DNA of 64,000 nucleotides from contig JAFUWN010000016.1 in assembly GCA_017483465.1 (NCBI GenBank), forward strand, positions 1-64,000, written 5' to 3'. Source of the stretch: Oscillospiraceae bacterium (lineage in GTDB: Bacteria > Bacillota > Clostridia > Oscillospirales > Ruminococcaceae). The position numbers were made by a program, and so were the translations under genes. Under the pieces are notes generated by a model that ran no database searches, was not told where the DNA came from, and saw nothing but the letters and a program-made list of their open reading frames with translations. This document shows, piece by piece, positions 1 to 7,579 of this stretch (within the stretch, counting starts at the first letter, position 1; every line of letters starts with the position of its first letter).

Positions 1-991
1 CAGGAATCTGAAACTCGAATACTCTTGCTTTCAGTCCGTTGTTGTTCAAAGTCTGTTCCAAAAGTCCCATTTCACCAGTGCTTAGAATCTGTGTCAGCCA
101 TTGCCTTGTATTCACAGGAGTTACATCTTTATTCAGCCGTTGTCTGTTGATGCCTTGCGAAATATTGTAGATTGCTGATGTTAAGTCGAATTTGCAGATT
201 GATGATTCATCCAGTGCCACAGGAAGAGCAAAATTATTCGCCAGTCTGTTATTCATGAGAAAATTTTCTGTTGCATTCCATGTTGACATCATTCCATTCT
301 CCGGAACAGGCTTTCCCCAGACAGAAACGGCAAATTGTAAAGCTGTTGTCTTGCCCTGACTTGTATTGCCCCAGAAGTGAATGATTGGTGTACTAAGCGG
401 AATTTTCTGTCCCAAATAGCCTTGTAGACAAGTACTTGCACCTACTACCAGACTGAATTGCAGTGCATACGCTTCTTTCAGAAGTTCAGCAAGCTTTTCA
501 TAGTCGTAGTTCTTACTTTTTTTCAGAAGCAGACTTCCGGTATAGTTCCAGTTGTCTGTATTTCTGCCGAAAAAATGATTTTGTTTCCAACCTACGAACG
601 AACTTTCCGTTATCAGCTTGGCATTTACTTCACTCACAAAGATGTATTCCATGATTTCTGTGATATGCCTTTCGTCCATGTTCATGCCGATTCTGGACAG
701 TTCCGAAAAGTTTCTTCTTGTGATGGTTGATTTACTGATTCTTGTGGAAACAGTTTTCAGCAGTCCAGATACTTCAAATTCATACGCATACTCGTTTGTA
801 TCGACCTGCCGAAATACTTTTGTGACTTCAAAAAAAGTACAGAGCCATCTAAGTGACATTGCACCGTTTTCATCTTCTTCCAGTATTGCAAGCTGTTTAT
901 TTTCAGTTTTCAGGTACTTGCCATACAGAAGCGAAAGTGAAGCAACTTTAGTGGGAGAAATATCAACTTCTTCAAATGGTTTGATTTCCAT
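1..991 (-). CDS. DUF927-family helicase/primase-like protein, C-terminus cut by window edge
   Basis: The reading frame is open from an ATG at 991 to the window edge, so about 330 residues are visible and the C-terminus is missing. AGGAATG lies upstream of the start. A P-loop-like motif GNTSQGKTTAL is followed about 50 residues later by LPVALDESS, a plausible Walker B. This arrangement fits DUF927 proteins, which resemble superfamily 3 helicases and are common in integrated elements and phages, where they are thought to act in replication. The neighbouring DUF1643-like and DUF960 genes and the tRNA-Ser next door support a mobile-element origin. The family call is by motif recognition only. Confidence 0.75.
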   Translation of the reverse strand, partial: MEIKPFEEVDISPTKVASLSLLYGKYLKTENKQLAILEEDENGAMSLRWLCTFFEVTKVFRQVDTNEYAYEFEVSGLLKTVSTRISKSTITRRNFSELSRIGMNMDERHITEIMEYIFVSEVNAKLITESSFVGWKQNHFFGRNTDNWNYTGSLLLKKSKNYDYEKLAELLKEAYALQFSLVVGASTCLQGYLGQKIPLSTPIIHFWGNTSQGKTTALQFAVSVWGKPVPENGMMSTWNATENFLMNNRLANNFALPVALDESSICKFDLTSAIYNISQGINRQRLNKDVTPVNTRQWLTQILSTGEMGLLEQTLNNNGLKARVFEFQIP

Positions 992-1375
992 TTGTTACCA
1001 CATTCCTTTCTAAATACTTGAAACAGTTTTCTGTTTCTGTGCTTTTATTATACTGCAACAAAACTACGCAGTCAAGGCATTTTTAGCAAAATCGGAACAT
1101 TGCCGACAGCTTATTTTTTACCGACCGTTATTCCGGTTTTCAACCAGCCGAAAACGGTATTTTATTTTTCAACACAGGTTTTCCGCCTGTTTCAATCAGC
1201 GATTAAGGGTCATTTATGATTCTGCCATTCGTCATTCTGCACAAAATTTTCTTTACGCTCGCATGGTGAACGGATTTTTGCCGCCCACGAAAAAATACGC
1301 CCCCCTGCAAGAAAAAAGCCAACGGATGGAGAGGCGGCAAAAATACCGTCCCCCATGCTCGCTGACTTAACCGCT
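992..1375. other. Gene-free stretch of putative mobile element with 12-bp inverted repeat
   Basis: No convincing ORF lies on either strand here. The stretch holds a perfect 12-bp inverted repeat, ATTTTTGCCGCC at 1274-1285 and GGCGGCAAAAAT at 1333-1344, separated by 47 bp with homopolymer runs (CCCCCC, AAAAAA). A weaker hairpin (ACAGG/CCTGT) lies near 1167-1185. The promoter of the leftward DUF927 gene should lie around 1000-1100, but no clear -35/-10 pair was found. The repeat could be a transfer or replication origin, or a terminator of the DUF1643-like gene; the sequence does not decide. Confidence 0.4.
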
Positions 1376-1942
1376 TCATGATTTCTCTGTAGATTGGATT
1401 TTTTCAGTTTTTACAGTTTTTTCAGCAGTCAGATTTGTCAAAAGTTCTTTTATGTTTACTTCCGTCAGAAAGAAGTCATTCCGCACACTCGGTGTCAGAA
1501 TGTGAATATTTGTTTTGCCGTTCTTATCCGAAACAGCAGTTACTTTCTTCTTGCTTGCTTTCAGGATTTTCAGTACTGCCTTTTCACGTTCTTTCAGGCT
1601 GTTTTTCGTGATAGTTCCCCATGACAGGATGATTTCAGAAGCTTTCTTAGCATATTCAGCAATGATTTTATCAGTTTCTTCGTCAGAAAGTTCCTCACTC
1701 CGGTTATAGATTCCAGAACAGAGGTTGACTGCATAGTAACCGCCATAGCCCATTTTATACAGGTTATTGGTAATCAGCATACTTGTTAATTCAAGGAAGA
1801 TTCCATCTGCTTCACCTGCACATTTTGAAACAAACAGAGGTATCGGCTTGGATTCATCCCAGATTCTTGCCATCAGATAGCGATGTTTGCCGTCCTCGCT
1901 GAACAGCATGGTATTTGTGATTATATTCTTTACTTCAAGCAT
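1376..1942 (-). CDS. DUF1643-like protein of mobile element
   Basis: 188 residues. The segment around residues 56-76 (LITNNLYKMGYGGYYAVNLC) resembles the GYGGxYVVNL core of DUF1643 proteins, short cytoplasmic proteins of unknown role often found on phages and integrative elements. The C-terminal 60 residues are Lys/Thr/Glu-rich and look poorly structured. The ATG at 1942 has AAGGAG about 10 bp upstream. It lies 20 bp downstream of the DUF960 gene on the same strand, so the two are probably co-transcribed. The DUF1643 assignment is tentative and the function is unknown. Confidence 0.5.
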   Translation of the reverse strand: MLEVKNIITNTMLFSEDGKHRYLMARIWDESKPIPLFVSKCAGEADGIFLELTSMLITNNLYKMGYGGYYAVNLCSGIYNRSEELSDEETDKIIAEYAKKASEIILSWGTITKNSLKEREKAVLKILKASKKKVTAVSDKNGKTNIHILTPSVRNDFFLTEVNIKELLTNLTAEKTVKTEKIQSTEKS

Positions 1943-1962
1943 AGTTTATCATACTCCTTTTC

Positions 1963-2250
1963 TTAGTACTCTTCTGCCAAAAGCATGGTTGAGTATTCTC
2001 CGCTGTCAATAATATAGATTTTTTCAGTTTTTACAGTTTCCCCTGCTGTCAGAGTGTAGGTTCTTGTATAGGGCGGTACTTCCTGAGAATGGGTAATCTT
2101 TAATACTCCGTTTTTCCACTCCAACCGGAAAATCTGTAAGTAATCTTTCCTGACTGGCATTTCATCTGCCATCTGCCACAGCAGAAGCTGGACAAGCACA
2201 GGGATTCTTTCGGAAATGCCCTTTGTCAAATATCTTGGGTTTTCAAACAT
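1963..2250 (-). CDS. DUF960 family protein
   Basis: 95 residues starting MFENPRYLTKGISERIPV, the typical opening of DUF960 (PF06124), a small family of unknown function in Firmicutes and their mobile elements. The ATG at 2250 is preferred over the longer in-frame start at 2328 because AAGGAGG sits 6 bp before it. The upstream extension would also run through a terminator-like hairpin (2271-2302). It is the first gene of a leftward pair with the DUF1643-like gene. Confidence 0.75.
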   Translation of the reverse strand: MFENPRYLTKGISERIPVLVQLLLWQMADEMPVRKDYLQIFRLEWKNGVLKITHSQEVPPYTRTYTLTAGETVKTEKIYIIDSGEYSTMLLAEEY

Positions 2251-2270
2251 TGCTTTCCTCCTTAAAGCAC

Positions 2271-2302
2271 AAAAAAGCCCTCTGCACTTGGCAAAGGGCT
2301 TT
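2271..2302 (-). terminator. Terminator-like hairpin upstream of the DUF960 gene
   Basis: Read on the minus strand, AAAGCCCT and AGGGCTTT pair around a short loop and are followed by a T run. It may end a short transcript (for example over the small ORF at 2382-2465) or attenuate transcription into the DUF960 gene. Confidence 0.5.
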
Positions 2303-2381
2303 CTTAACTGCGGCTTATTTCGTGTCACTCTGAACGCTGTTTCGGGAAAAAGCTGATTCTTATTTTCATTCAGAGTTTTAT

Positions 2382-2465
2382 TTAGTTCTTATTCGTTGTG
2401 ATTTGTTTCTGTTGTTTCAGTTCTCTGCGTCGTCGCACCGTCGTCACAAAAGGTCTTTTAGGCAT
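2382..2465 (-). CDS. Possible 27-residue very basic peptide
   Basis: A short ORF starting MPKRPFVTTVRRRREL and ending in TAA at 2382. It has six arginines and is strongly basic, which is not random-looking, but the ribosome-binding site is weak (GGAAG about 15 bp upstream). It lies between the DUF960 gene and the tRNA terminator, on the same strand as both. It could be a small nucleic-acid-binding peptide or an unused ORF. Confidence 0.25.
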   Translation of the reverse strand: MPKRPFVTTVRRRRELKQQKQITTNKN

Positions 2466-2490
2466 ATTTGATTCAGGAACTTCCAGACAG

Positions 2491-2527
2491 AAAAGAACTC
2501 CCAAAACCACATAGTTCTGGGAGTTCT
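2491..2527 (-). terminator. Terminator of the tRNA-Leu/tRNA-Ser transcript
   Basis: On the minus strand, AGAACTCCC and GGGAGTTCT form a perfect 9-bp stem followed by TTTC. It begins a few bases past the tRNA-Ser 3' end. Confidence 0.85.
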
Positions 2528-2530
2528 CAG

Positions 2531-2619
2531 CGGACAGAGAGGGATTCGAACCCTCGAAGCAGTATTAGTGCTTACACGATTTCCAGTCGTGCGCCTTAGA
2601 CCAGCTCAGCCATCTGTCC
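2531..2619 (-). tRNA. tRNA-Ser (anticodon GGA)
   Basis: The 7-bp acceptor stem GGACAGA/TCTGTCC is intact, with discriminator G as usual for tRNA-Ser. The anticodon loop CTGGAAA gives GGA, and there is a long variable arm and a normal T-arm (GGTTCGAATCC). The 3' CCA is not encoded. It is co-transcribed with tRNA-Leu. Its 3' end faces the putative integrated element at 1-2465. Confidence 0.97.
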
Positions 2620-2651
2620 ATTACTAAAAAATATTAAAAATCAAAAGAAAC

Positions 2652-2738
2652 TGGTGCGAGCGACGGGACTTGAACCCACACGTCGTTTCCAACACTAGCA
2701 CCTCAAGCTAGCCTGTCTGCCAATTCCAGCACGCTCGC
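2652..2738 (-). tRNA. tRNA-Leu (anticodon GAG)
   Basis: The acceptor stem GCGAGCG/CGCTCGC is perfect, the anticodon stem CTAGC/GCTAG encloses TTGAGGT with anticodon GAG, and the variable arm is long. The 3' CCA is encoded. It is the first tRNA behind the promoter at 2778-2806. Confidence 0.97.
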
Positions 2739-2777
2739 ATATTTCCTGATCACAGCCGTTCTCTCGACTGCTTTATT

Positions 2778-2806
2778 ATTATAGCATATTCCGGAAGATT
2801 TGTCAA
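2778..2806 (-). promoter_or_regulatory. Strong sigma-A promoter of the tRNA operon
   Basis: TTGACA (2801-2806), 17-bp spacer, TATAAT (2778-2783), with an extended -10 (ATGCTATAAT). It is almost identical to the rplJ promoter at 33593-33621. Confidence 0.9.
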
Positions 2807-2875
2807 GCATTTTTCAATCAAAACAATTCAAAAAAATATTGTTGAAATTTGTATAATCTGATCATATCTCTGATA

Positions 2876-2910
2876 GAAAAGCGTTCCTATGATCAAACAC
2901 AGGAACGCTC
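2876..2910 (-). terminator. Terminator of the vWA-LRR-AAA operon
   Basis: AGCGTTCCT and AGGAACGCT form a stem followed by TTTTC, just past the stop codon of the AAA gene. Confidence 0.85.
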
Positions 2911-2916
2911 TGCAAG

Positions 2917-4422
2917 TTATTCATCAATATCCAGACTCTTGATTTCGCTGAGAATATCAATCTGTCTCTGATGGAATAATAATTCTTTGTCATGAATAAA
3001 ATATTCTTCAACTCTGTACTGACTGATAAATCTTGCACTATAGGGATTGACGGTAAGTTCTGTCACAAGAATTGTCAGTTCCTGTCCGTTCGGGAAGACT
3101 TCATCTCCGAAGCGGAACATATTGGCGGTTTCGGCAGAGATTTTCTGAGCCGATTGTTTGAATGTTTCTACACGGGCATTGAAATCCCGGCGGATGACAT
3201 CAAACGGATCATTGGAAAGGGATTTCTGTACAAGAGAAGCCTCTTTCTGGATCAGAGACATGATTTTAATCAGCCGTGTCTGATGATCACGTGACAGACT
3301 CTTGGAAGTCATGCCGTTTTCATAGTCCTGTTTTACTTTGAGATATAATTCATGAAGGGCAGCAACAGCGGCTTCTTTGGTCGTCATGACATCTTTCTTT
3401 TCTTTCAGAAGCTTGAGCAGATCAGCAAGAACATCTTCTGTGTCCACAGCCTGTTTCATTTCGTTCATGACGGCATCCAGCAGAAGTCCGAGCAGAGCAT
3501 AGCGTTCATCAAATTTTGCTCTTTGTGCTCTGGCCTTGATTTCTCTGGAAGCCTTGCCGTCAAGAATTTCCTGAATCTGATAGTCGCTTTTATATTTCAG
3601 ATATAAATCATAATATACAGAGAAATCCTGAGCAACCTGTTTATTCTGGAGATACTGGCGGATGAGTTTTTCATCTACCATGATTTTATGTTTTTCATAG
3701 AGCTGAATCATCTGACTCAGATCGTCCCAGCCTCTTGCGGTCACAAAGCTCTTGCCGTCAACAGTGGTTTCGACTTTGTAGAAATTGTTTTTCTTGATTT
3801 CCAGATATGTCATAATTGCACTGTGTACACCGCTGACATAGGCAAATTCTTTCCAGGCGTCAAAATCCGGTTCAATATCCACACGCTTTAATCTGTCCCA
3901 TGTAGCAATATCGAATTCACGGACAGAGTGGTTATATTCCGGTGGATTTCCGGCAGTTACGACAATCCATCCGGCAGGGACTTCATGTTTGCCGAAGACT
4001 TTATATTGCAGGAACTGGAGCATGATCGGTGTCAGCGTTTCGGAAACGCAGTTGATTTCATCCAGGAATAAAATACCGTTTTTAATGCCGGATGTTTCCA
4101 TCAGTTCATAGACAGAGGCGATAATTTCGCTCATGGTATATTCTGAGACATCATATTCTTTTCCCTGATAGGTTGCATGTTTAATCAGCGGCAGACCAAG
4201 GGCGGACTGTCTGGTATGATGTGTCATAGAATATGACAGCAGACCGATTCCCAGTTCAGAAGCAATTTGTTCCATAATGGCAGTCTTGCCGATTCCGGGA
4301 GGCCCCATCAGAAAGACAGGTCTCTGCTTGTGGGGCGGGATGATATATCTGCCGAGTTCATCCTGTGTCAGATAGGCTGTCACAGCATTTTTAATCTGTT
4401 CTTTTGCATCTTTGATATTCAT
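2917..4422 (-). CDS. MoxR-like AAA+ ATPase of a vWA-LRR-AAA operon
   Basis: 501 residues. Walker A GPPGIGKT is at residues 40-47, Walker B GILFLDEIN at 116-124 and a sensor-1-like VVTAGNPPE near 154-162, so the AAA+ core fills about the first 250 residues. The C-terminal half is helical, charged and matches nothing I recognise. MoxR-type ATPases act with von Willebrand factor A proteins as chaperones for complex assembly or metal insertion. The vWA partner is here, two genes upstream on the same transcript. The ATG has AAGGAG upstream. The client is unknown. Confidence 0.85.
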   Translation of the reverse strand: MNIKDAKEQIKNAVTAYLTQDELGRYIIPPHKQRPVFLMGPPGIGKTAIMEQIASELGIGLLSYSMTHHTRQSALGLPLIKHATYQGKEYDVSEYTMSEIIASVYELMETSGIKNGILFLDEINCVSETLTPIMLQFLQYKVFGKHEVPAGWIVVTAGNPPEYNHSVREFDIATWDRLKRVDIEPDFDAWKEFAYVSGVHSAIMTYLEIKKNNFYKVETTVDGKSFVTARGWDDLSQMIQLYEKHKIMVDEKLIRQYLQNKQVAQDFSVYYDLYLKYKSDYQIQEILDGKASREIKARAQRAKFDERYALLGLLLDAVMNEMKQAVDTEDVLADLLKLLKEKKDVMTTKEAAVAALHELYLKVKQDYENGMTSKSLSRDHQTRLIKIMSLIQKEASLVQKSLSNDPFDVIRRDFNARVETFKQSAQKISAETANMFRFGDEVFPNGQELTILVTELTVNPYSARFISQYRVEEYFIHDKELLFHQRQIDILSEIKSLDIDE

Positions 4423-4449
4423 AAAAACACTTCTCCTTATTACTGATTA

Positions 4450-5244
4450 TTATAATTTTAATTTTTTTGCCGGATCCTGATAGCCAATGTGCTGGTTCTT
4501 GTATTCCAGCAGCAGCAGATAACTTTCATGATATTTATGAGAAATCGCATATTCCAGCAGTTTTTCTATATTGGCTTTTGTAACGAATCCTGTCGCAAAC
4601 AGTTCCTGAAGGCCTTCTGTTTCCTGATACTCCATATAGAATTTCGCTGTTTTCGTGATATTTCTCCTGGCATATTTCCGGATTTCATCATCTGCCTGAC
4701 TGCACTGTATCAGATAATATGCCATTGCCGATCTGTATTTTGTATCCCCTGTCATCGCAAACAGGTGTTTCCGCTTGACCGGATTTTTTTCGCACAAAAA
4801 CTCTTTCAGCAAATCTGTATCATTCTGTTTCTGATAAATGTCCTGCATACACACTCTGAAAATGCCGTCTGCAAGACGAAATTTCATAAGCCGTTCTGAG
4901 CCGTAAAAGGCATATGAATCAATTGCTTCTAAATTTTCCGGAAGTGTGATTTCTTTCAGGGCTTCACAGCCGGAAAAAGCCCCTTCTCCTATCCGGACAA
5001 CTGTTTCCGGAATCCGGATTCTTCGCAGGTTTTTGCAGTTTTTAAATGCCCGGTACGGAATTTCCGTGATACTGTCCGGCAGAATGACAGAAGCAATCTG
5101 CTGACAGCCGAGAAAGCATTCTCTTCCGAGGGCTTTGATCTCTTCCAGAACAATGATTTCTGTCACGCCGGGTTCTTCTGTATATCCTGTCAGAGTCACC
5201 TGCTTGTATTTTTTAGGTGTCGGCTGCTGAATCTGGAACGGCAT
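4450..5244 (-). CDS. BspA-like leucine-rich-repeat protein between vWA and AAA partners
   Basis: 264 residues. Residues about 25-130 hold four LRR_5/BspA-type repeats with the pattern IxxIxxxAFxxCxxLxxIxIPxxV. The C-terminal half is helical and charged. There is no signal peptide or membrane segment, so it should act in the cytoplasm, unlike most BspA-like surface proteins. The start lies 2 bp past the stop codon of the vWA gene, with GGAG upstream, so translation is probably coupled. An adaptor or client-recognition role for the AAA/vWA pair is an inference from position. Confidence 0.8.
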   Translation of the reverse strand: MPFQIQQPTPKKYKQVTLTGYTEEPGVTEIIVLEEIKALGRECFLGCQQIASVILPDSITEIPYRAFKNCKNLRRIRIPETVVRIGEGAFSGCEALKEITLPENLEAIDSYAFYGSERLMKFRLADGIFRVCMQDIYQKQNDTDLLKEFLCEKNPVKRKHLFAMTGDTKYRSAMAYYLIQCSQADDEIRKYARRNITKTAKFYMEYQETEGLQELFATGFVTKANIEKLLEYAISHKYHESYLLLLEYKNQHIGYQDPAKKLKL

Positions 5245-5246
5245 GA

Positions 5247-6695
5247 TTATTTCTCCATGATGTCATCCGTTGTAAGTATCACACGGATTGCCCAGACAGG
5301 AACGTTATAATTATTATAATCATCATCCAGAAAGACAAACGCTGTTTTATAATCCGGCTCACGTTCGGGGAATACGCCATAACCGTCTGTAAAATACAGC
5401 ATACCTTTCAGGTTGGTAAATTCTTTTTCCTGAATCAGCTTATCCACATACTGAAACACCGGACGGAAATCCGTACCGCCGAACCCTTTGAGCTGCATAT
5501 GTTTGAGATAATCATCAAACTCGTCCTGATTTGTGATTTTCTTATCTTCCTGAATGACAGTATCACATTGTATAATATGAATATTGACTTTTGAGAAAAA
5601 GCTTTCCTGCTCTTTCAGAATATTATATGTCTTCTCAATAAATTTCTGTACTGTCTTTCCGGCAACAGAACCGGATGTATCAATGGCAATGACAAACTCC
5701 CGGATTCTGTTCACTTCTTTGTATTCCAGCGGCTCGATCAGAGCGGCTTCTTCATAGATTGAACGGCCATAGCAATAGAAATTATAATCAAAAGAATCCG
5801 TATCAATTTTCATAGCCTCGCCACGGACGGAAAATTTTCTTAAAAAATTCTCATAATTGCATTTTTCTCTGTTGATGGCCCGAAGATTCTGCATTAGATT
5901 TCCGGCTTCAGAGCCTGCCTGTTTTGAGAATGTTTCCAGATCGGTCTGCATTTGCTGAGCGAGTTTCTGCCACATTTTGCGGGTTTCTTCCTGTTCGGAA
6001 AAAGAATCGTTTTCCGAATCAGGATTTGTCATTTTCCGCTTCATTTTGCTGATAAAGGCCTGACCGCTGGAGAGGGAGCCTAAAATATCCGGTGCTCCGT
6101 ACCAGACATCATGATTGTCTTCCTCAAACAATTTCCCGATTTCCATAGCACGTTCTTCTGAAAGATTCTGATTTAAGAAATAGTCATAAATTTTCTCTGC
6201 CGTCATATACTTGACATTTTTCTGAAGCTCCCGGAGAATCTGTGTCTGTCCGGATTCAGAAGATTTATCAATGCTGTCCAGATTCAGTTCATGAATCATA
6301 TTTTCCACAGCAACATCACAGGCAAGATTCCACAAAGGCCGCCGGATATAGGGACTTATAAACTGGTGCTGGAAAATACAGTGCAGAATCATATGCAGAT
6401 ATGTCCTTGTAATCCGGTTCTGATTCTGCTCAAACTGTTTGAGAATATACGGCGGATAATAATAAAAGCAGGTAGCATCGGCGGCAACCGTACCCATATA
6501 AGGCACCAGTTCACACCGGCCGAGGGCATTTTTCATAAATCTCAGATTCATGAACAGCGTATTTCTGGCATATTCCAGAATCTGGCGTGCAAGCTTATCT
6601 GCTTTTTCAAGTTTTTCCTTCTGTTCCGATGTCAGTTCCGCATTCGGGTTCTTGGCTTCCGGGAACAGACCGGAAAGATTCTGTTCAGATTCCAA
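5247..6695 (-). CDS. vWA-domain protein with DUF2201-type N-terminal region
   Basis: 482 residues. The C-terminal third carries a MIDAS: DTSGS (339-343), GGTDF (406-410) and TDG (436-438), which fits metal binding by a von Willebrand factor A fold. The N-terminal part contains a His-rich helix (H101, H105, H110) resembling the zinc-protease-like helix of DUF2201 proteins, but a canonical HExxH is absent. It is the first gene of the vWA-LRR-AAA operon. The start is TTG at 6695, supported by AAGGGA 7 bp upstream. Confidence 0.85.
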   Translation of the reverse strand: MESEQNLSGLFPEAKNPNAELTSEQKEKLEKADKLARQILEYARNTLFMNLRFMKNALGRCELVPYMGTVAADATCFYYYPPYILKQFEQNQNRITRTYLHMILHCIFQHQFISPYIRRPLWNLACDVAVENMIHELNLDSIDKSSESGQTQILRELQKNVKYMTAEKIYDYFLNQNLSEERAMEIGKLFEEDNHDVWYGAPDILGSLSSGQAFISKMKRKMTNPDSENDSFSEQEETRKMWQKLAQQMQTDLETFSKQAGSEAGNLMQNLRAINREKCNYENFLRKFSVRGEAMKIDTDSFDYNFYCYGRSIYEEAALIEPLEYKEVNRIREFVIAIDTSGSVAGKTVQKFIEKTYNILKEQESFFSKVNIHIIQCDTVIQEDKKITNQDEFDDYLKHMQLKGFGGTDFRPVFQYVDKLIQEKEFTNLKGMLYFTDGYGVFPEREPDYKTAFVFLDDDYNNYNVPVWAIRVILTTDDIMEK

Positions 6696-6727
6696 ACTAA
6701 TCCCTTCTTTCTGATATCAATAATTTT

Positions 6728-6756
6728 ATTATAGCACAATCTGACAGACTCGTCAA
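6728..6756 (-). promoter_or_regulatory. Promoter of the vWA-LRR-AAA operon
   Basis: TTGACG (6751-6756), 17-bp spacer, TATAAT (6728-6733) with extended -10 (GTGCTATAAT). A near-consensus promoter suggests substantial basal expression. Confidence 0.85.
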
Positions 6757-6839
6757 TATCTGTCCGGAATTTTATTTCATTCCGTTTTTTCACAAAGTAT
6801 CATTTTTTTGTGAAATGTTACGAAAAATCCTGAAAGCTA

Positions 6840-6868
6840 TTGACAAATCCTGAATTTTATAGTAAGAT
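6840..6868 (+). promoter_or_regulatory. Promoter of the tetR-hydrolase-ABC operon
   Basis: TTGACA (6840-6845), 17-bp spacer, TAAGAT (6863-6868). The -10 box overlaps the left edge of the palindromic operator. Confidence 0.8.
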
Positions 6869-6892
6869 AACATTGTTACGTAACAATGTTAT
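6867..6892. promoter_or_regulatory. Perfect 26-bp palindromic operator for the adjacent TetR regulator
   Basis: Each 13-base half reads ATAACATTGTTAC on its own strand, with no mismatch. A further half-site, TAACAATGC, follows at 6901-6909. The position just after the -10 and before the regulator gene is typical of autorepression. Confidence 0.85.
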
Positions 6893-6935
6893 GTAGCTTA
6901 TAACAATGCTAAAAATCACAGCGAGGTTGCCTGCC

Positions 6936-7550
6936 ATGAATGACAACAAAGAAAAACTGCTTGCCTGTGCCAGAAAAGAATTTCTTGAAAAAGGCTTTGA
7001 AAAAGCTTCTCTCCGGAAAATCTGCACAGAAGCCGGACTGACTACCGGAGCGGTCTATTTTTTCTTTCAGGATAAGAACGGCCTGTTCGGAGCCGTTGTG
7101 GAAGAACCTGTCAGAAAAATCAAAGAAATTCTGCTGCGGCATTTTGAATCTGAAAATCAGGCAGAATTTGCAGAATATCAGCATACAGACGGCGATCACG
7201 ATGCCTTTGCCGAAGAACTGATTCCGGTATTATATCAGCATTATGAAGCTGTTCTGATTCTGCTTACCAAAGCACAGGGTTCGGAATATGAAAATTTTAT
7301 TGATTCCCTGATTGCTGTCATGGAACAGCAGTATCAGAAAATTGCTGAAATCTATGCTTCTCTCCAGCCGGACAAGATTGTCAATGAATACATGCTGCAC
7401 TGGTTTGTACATCTGCATTTGAATGCCTTTACCCACCTGATTACACATGAACCGGATGAACAGAAAGCACTGACACTCATCAAACCGATTCTGAATTATC
7501 TGATACAAGGCTGGCTGGATCTGATTCTGACAAACCGGTCTGAACTCTAA
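6936..7550 (+). CDS. TetR/AcrR family transcriptional repressor
   Basis: About 204 residues from the ATG at 6936. The helix-turn-helix lies in the first 50 residues (ASLRKICTEAGLTTGAVYFFFQDKNGLF), with a variable all-helical ligand-binding domain after it. The 6936 ATG is preferred over 6906 because GCGAGG precedes it and 6906 has no RBS and lies at the operator half-site. It probably represses its own operon, which encodes a hydrolase and an ABC transporter, through the palindrome at 6867-6892. The ligand is unknown. Confidence 0.85.
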   Translation: MNDNKEKLLACARKEFLEKGFEKASLRKICTEAGLTTGAVYFFFQDKNGLFGAVVEEPVRKIKEILLRHFESENQAEFAEYQHTDGDHDAFAEELIPVLYQHYEAVLILLTKAQGSEYENFIDSLIAVMEQQYQKIAEIYASLQPDKIVNEYMLHWFVHLHLNAFTHLITHEPDEQKALTLIKPILNYLIQGWLDLILTNRSEL

Positions 7551-7579
7551 TTTTAATTTTTTATGAAAGGATACTGATT

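Noticed and set aside
618..1013. Rightward ORF of 131 residues
   Set aside because: It is the antisense shadow of the truncated DUF927 gene, which has the P-loop motif, an RBS and an open frame to the window edge.
2251..2328. Extended N-terminus of the DUF960 protein
   Set aside because: No RBS precedes 2328, the extension crosses a terminator-like hairpin, and AAGGAGG marks the ATG at 2250.
5247..6695. Active zinc metallopeptidase in the vWA protein
   Set aside because: The His-rich helix (H101, H105, H110) lacks a Glu in HExxH spacing, so protease activity is not supported.
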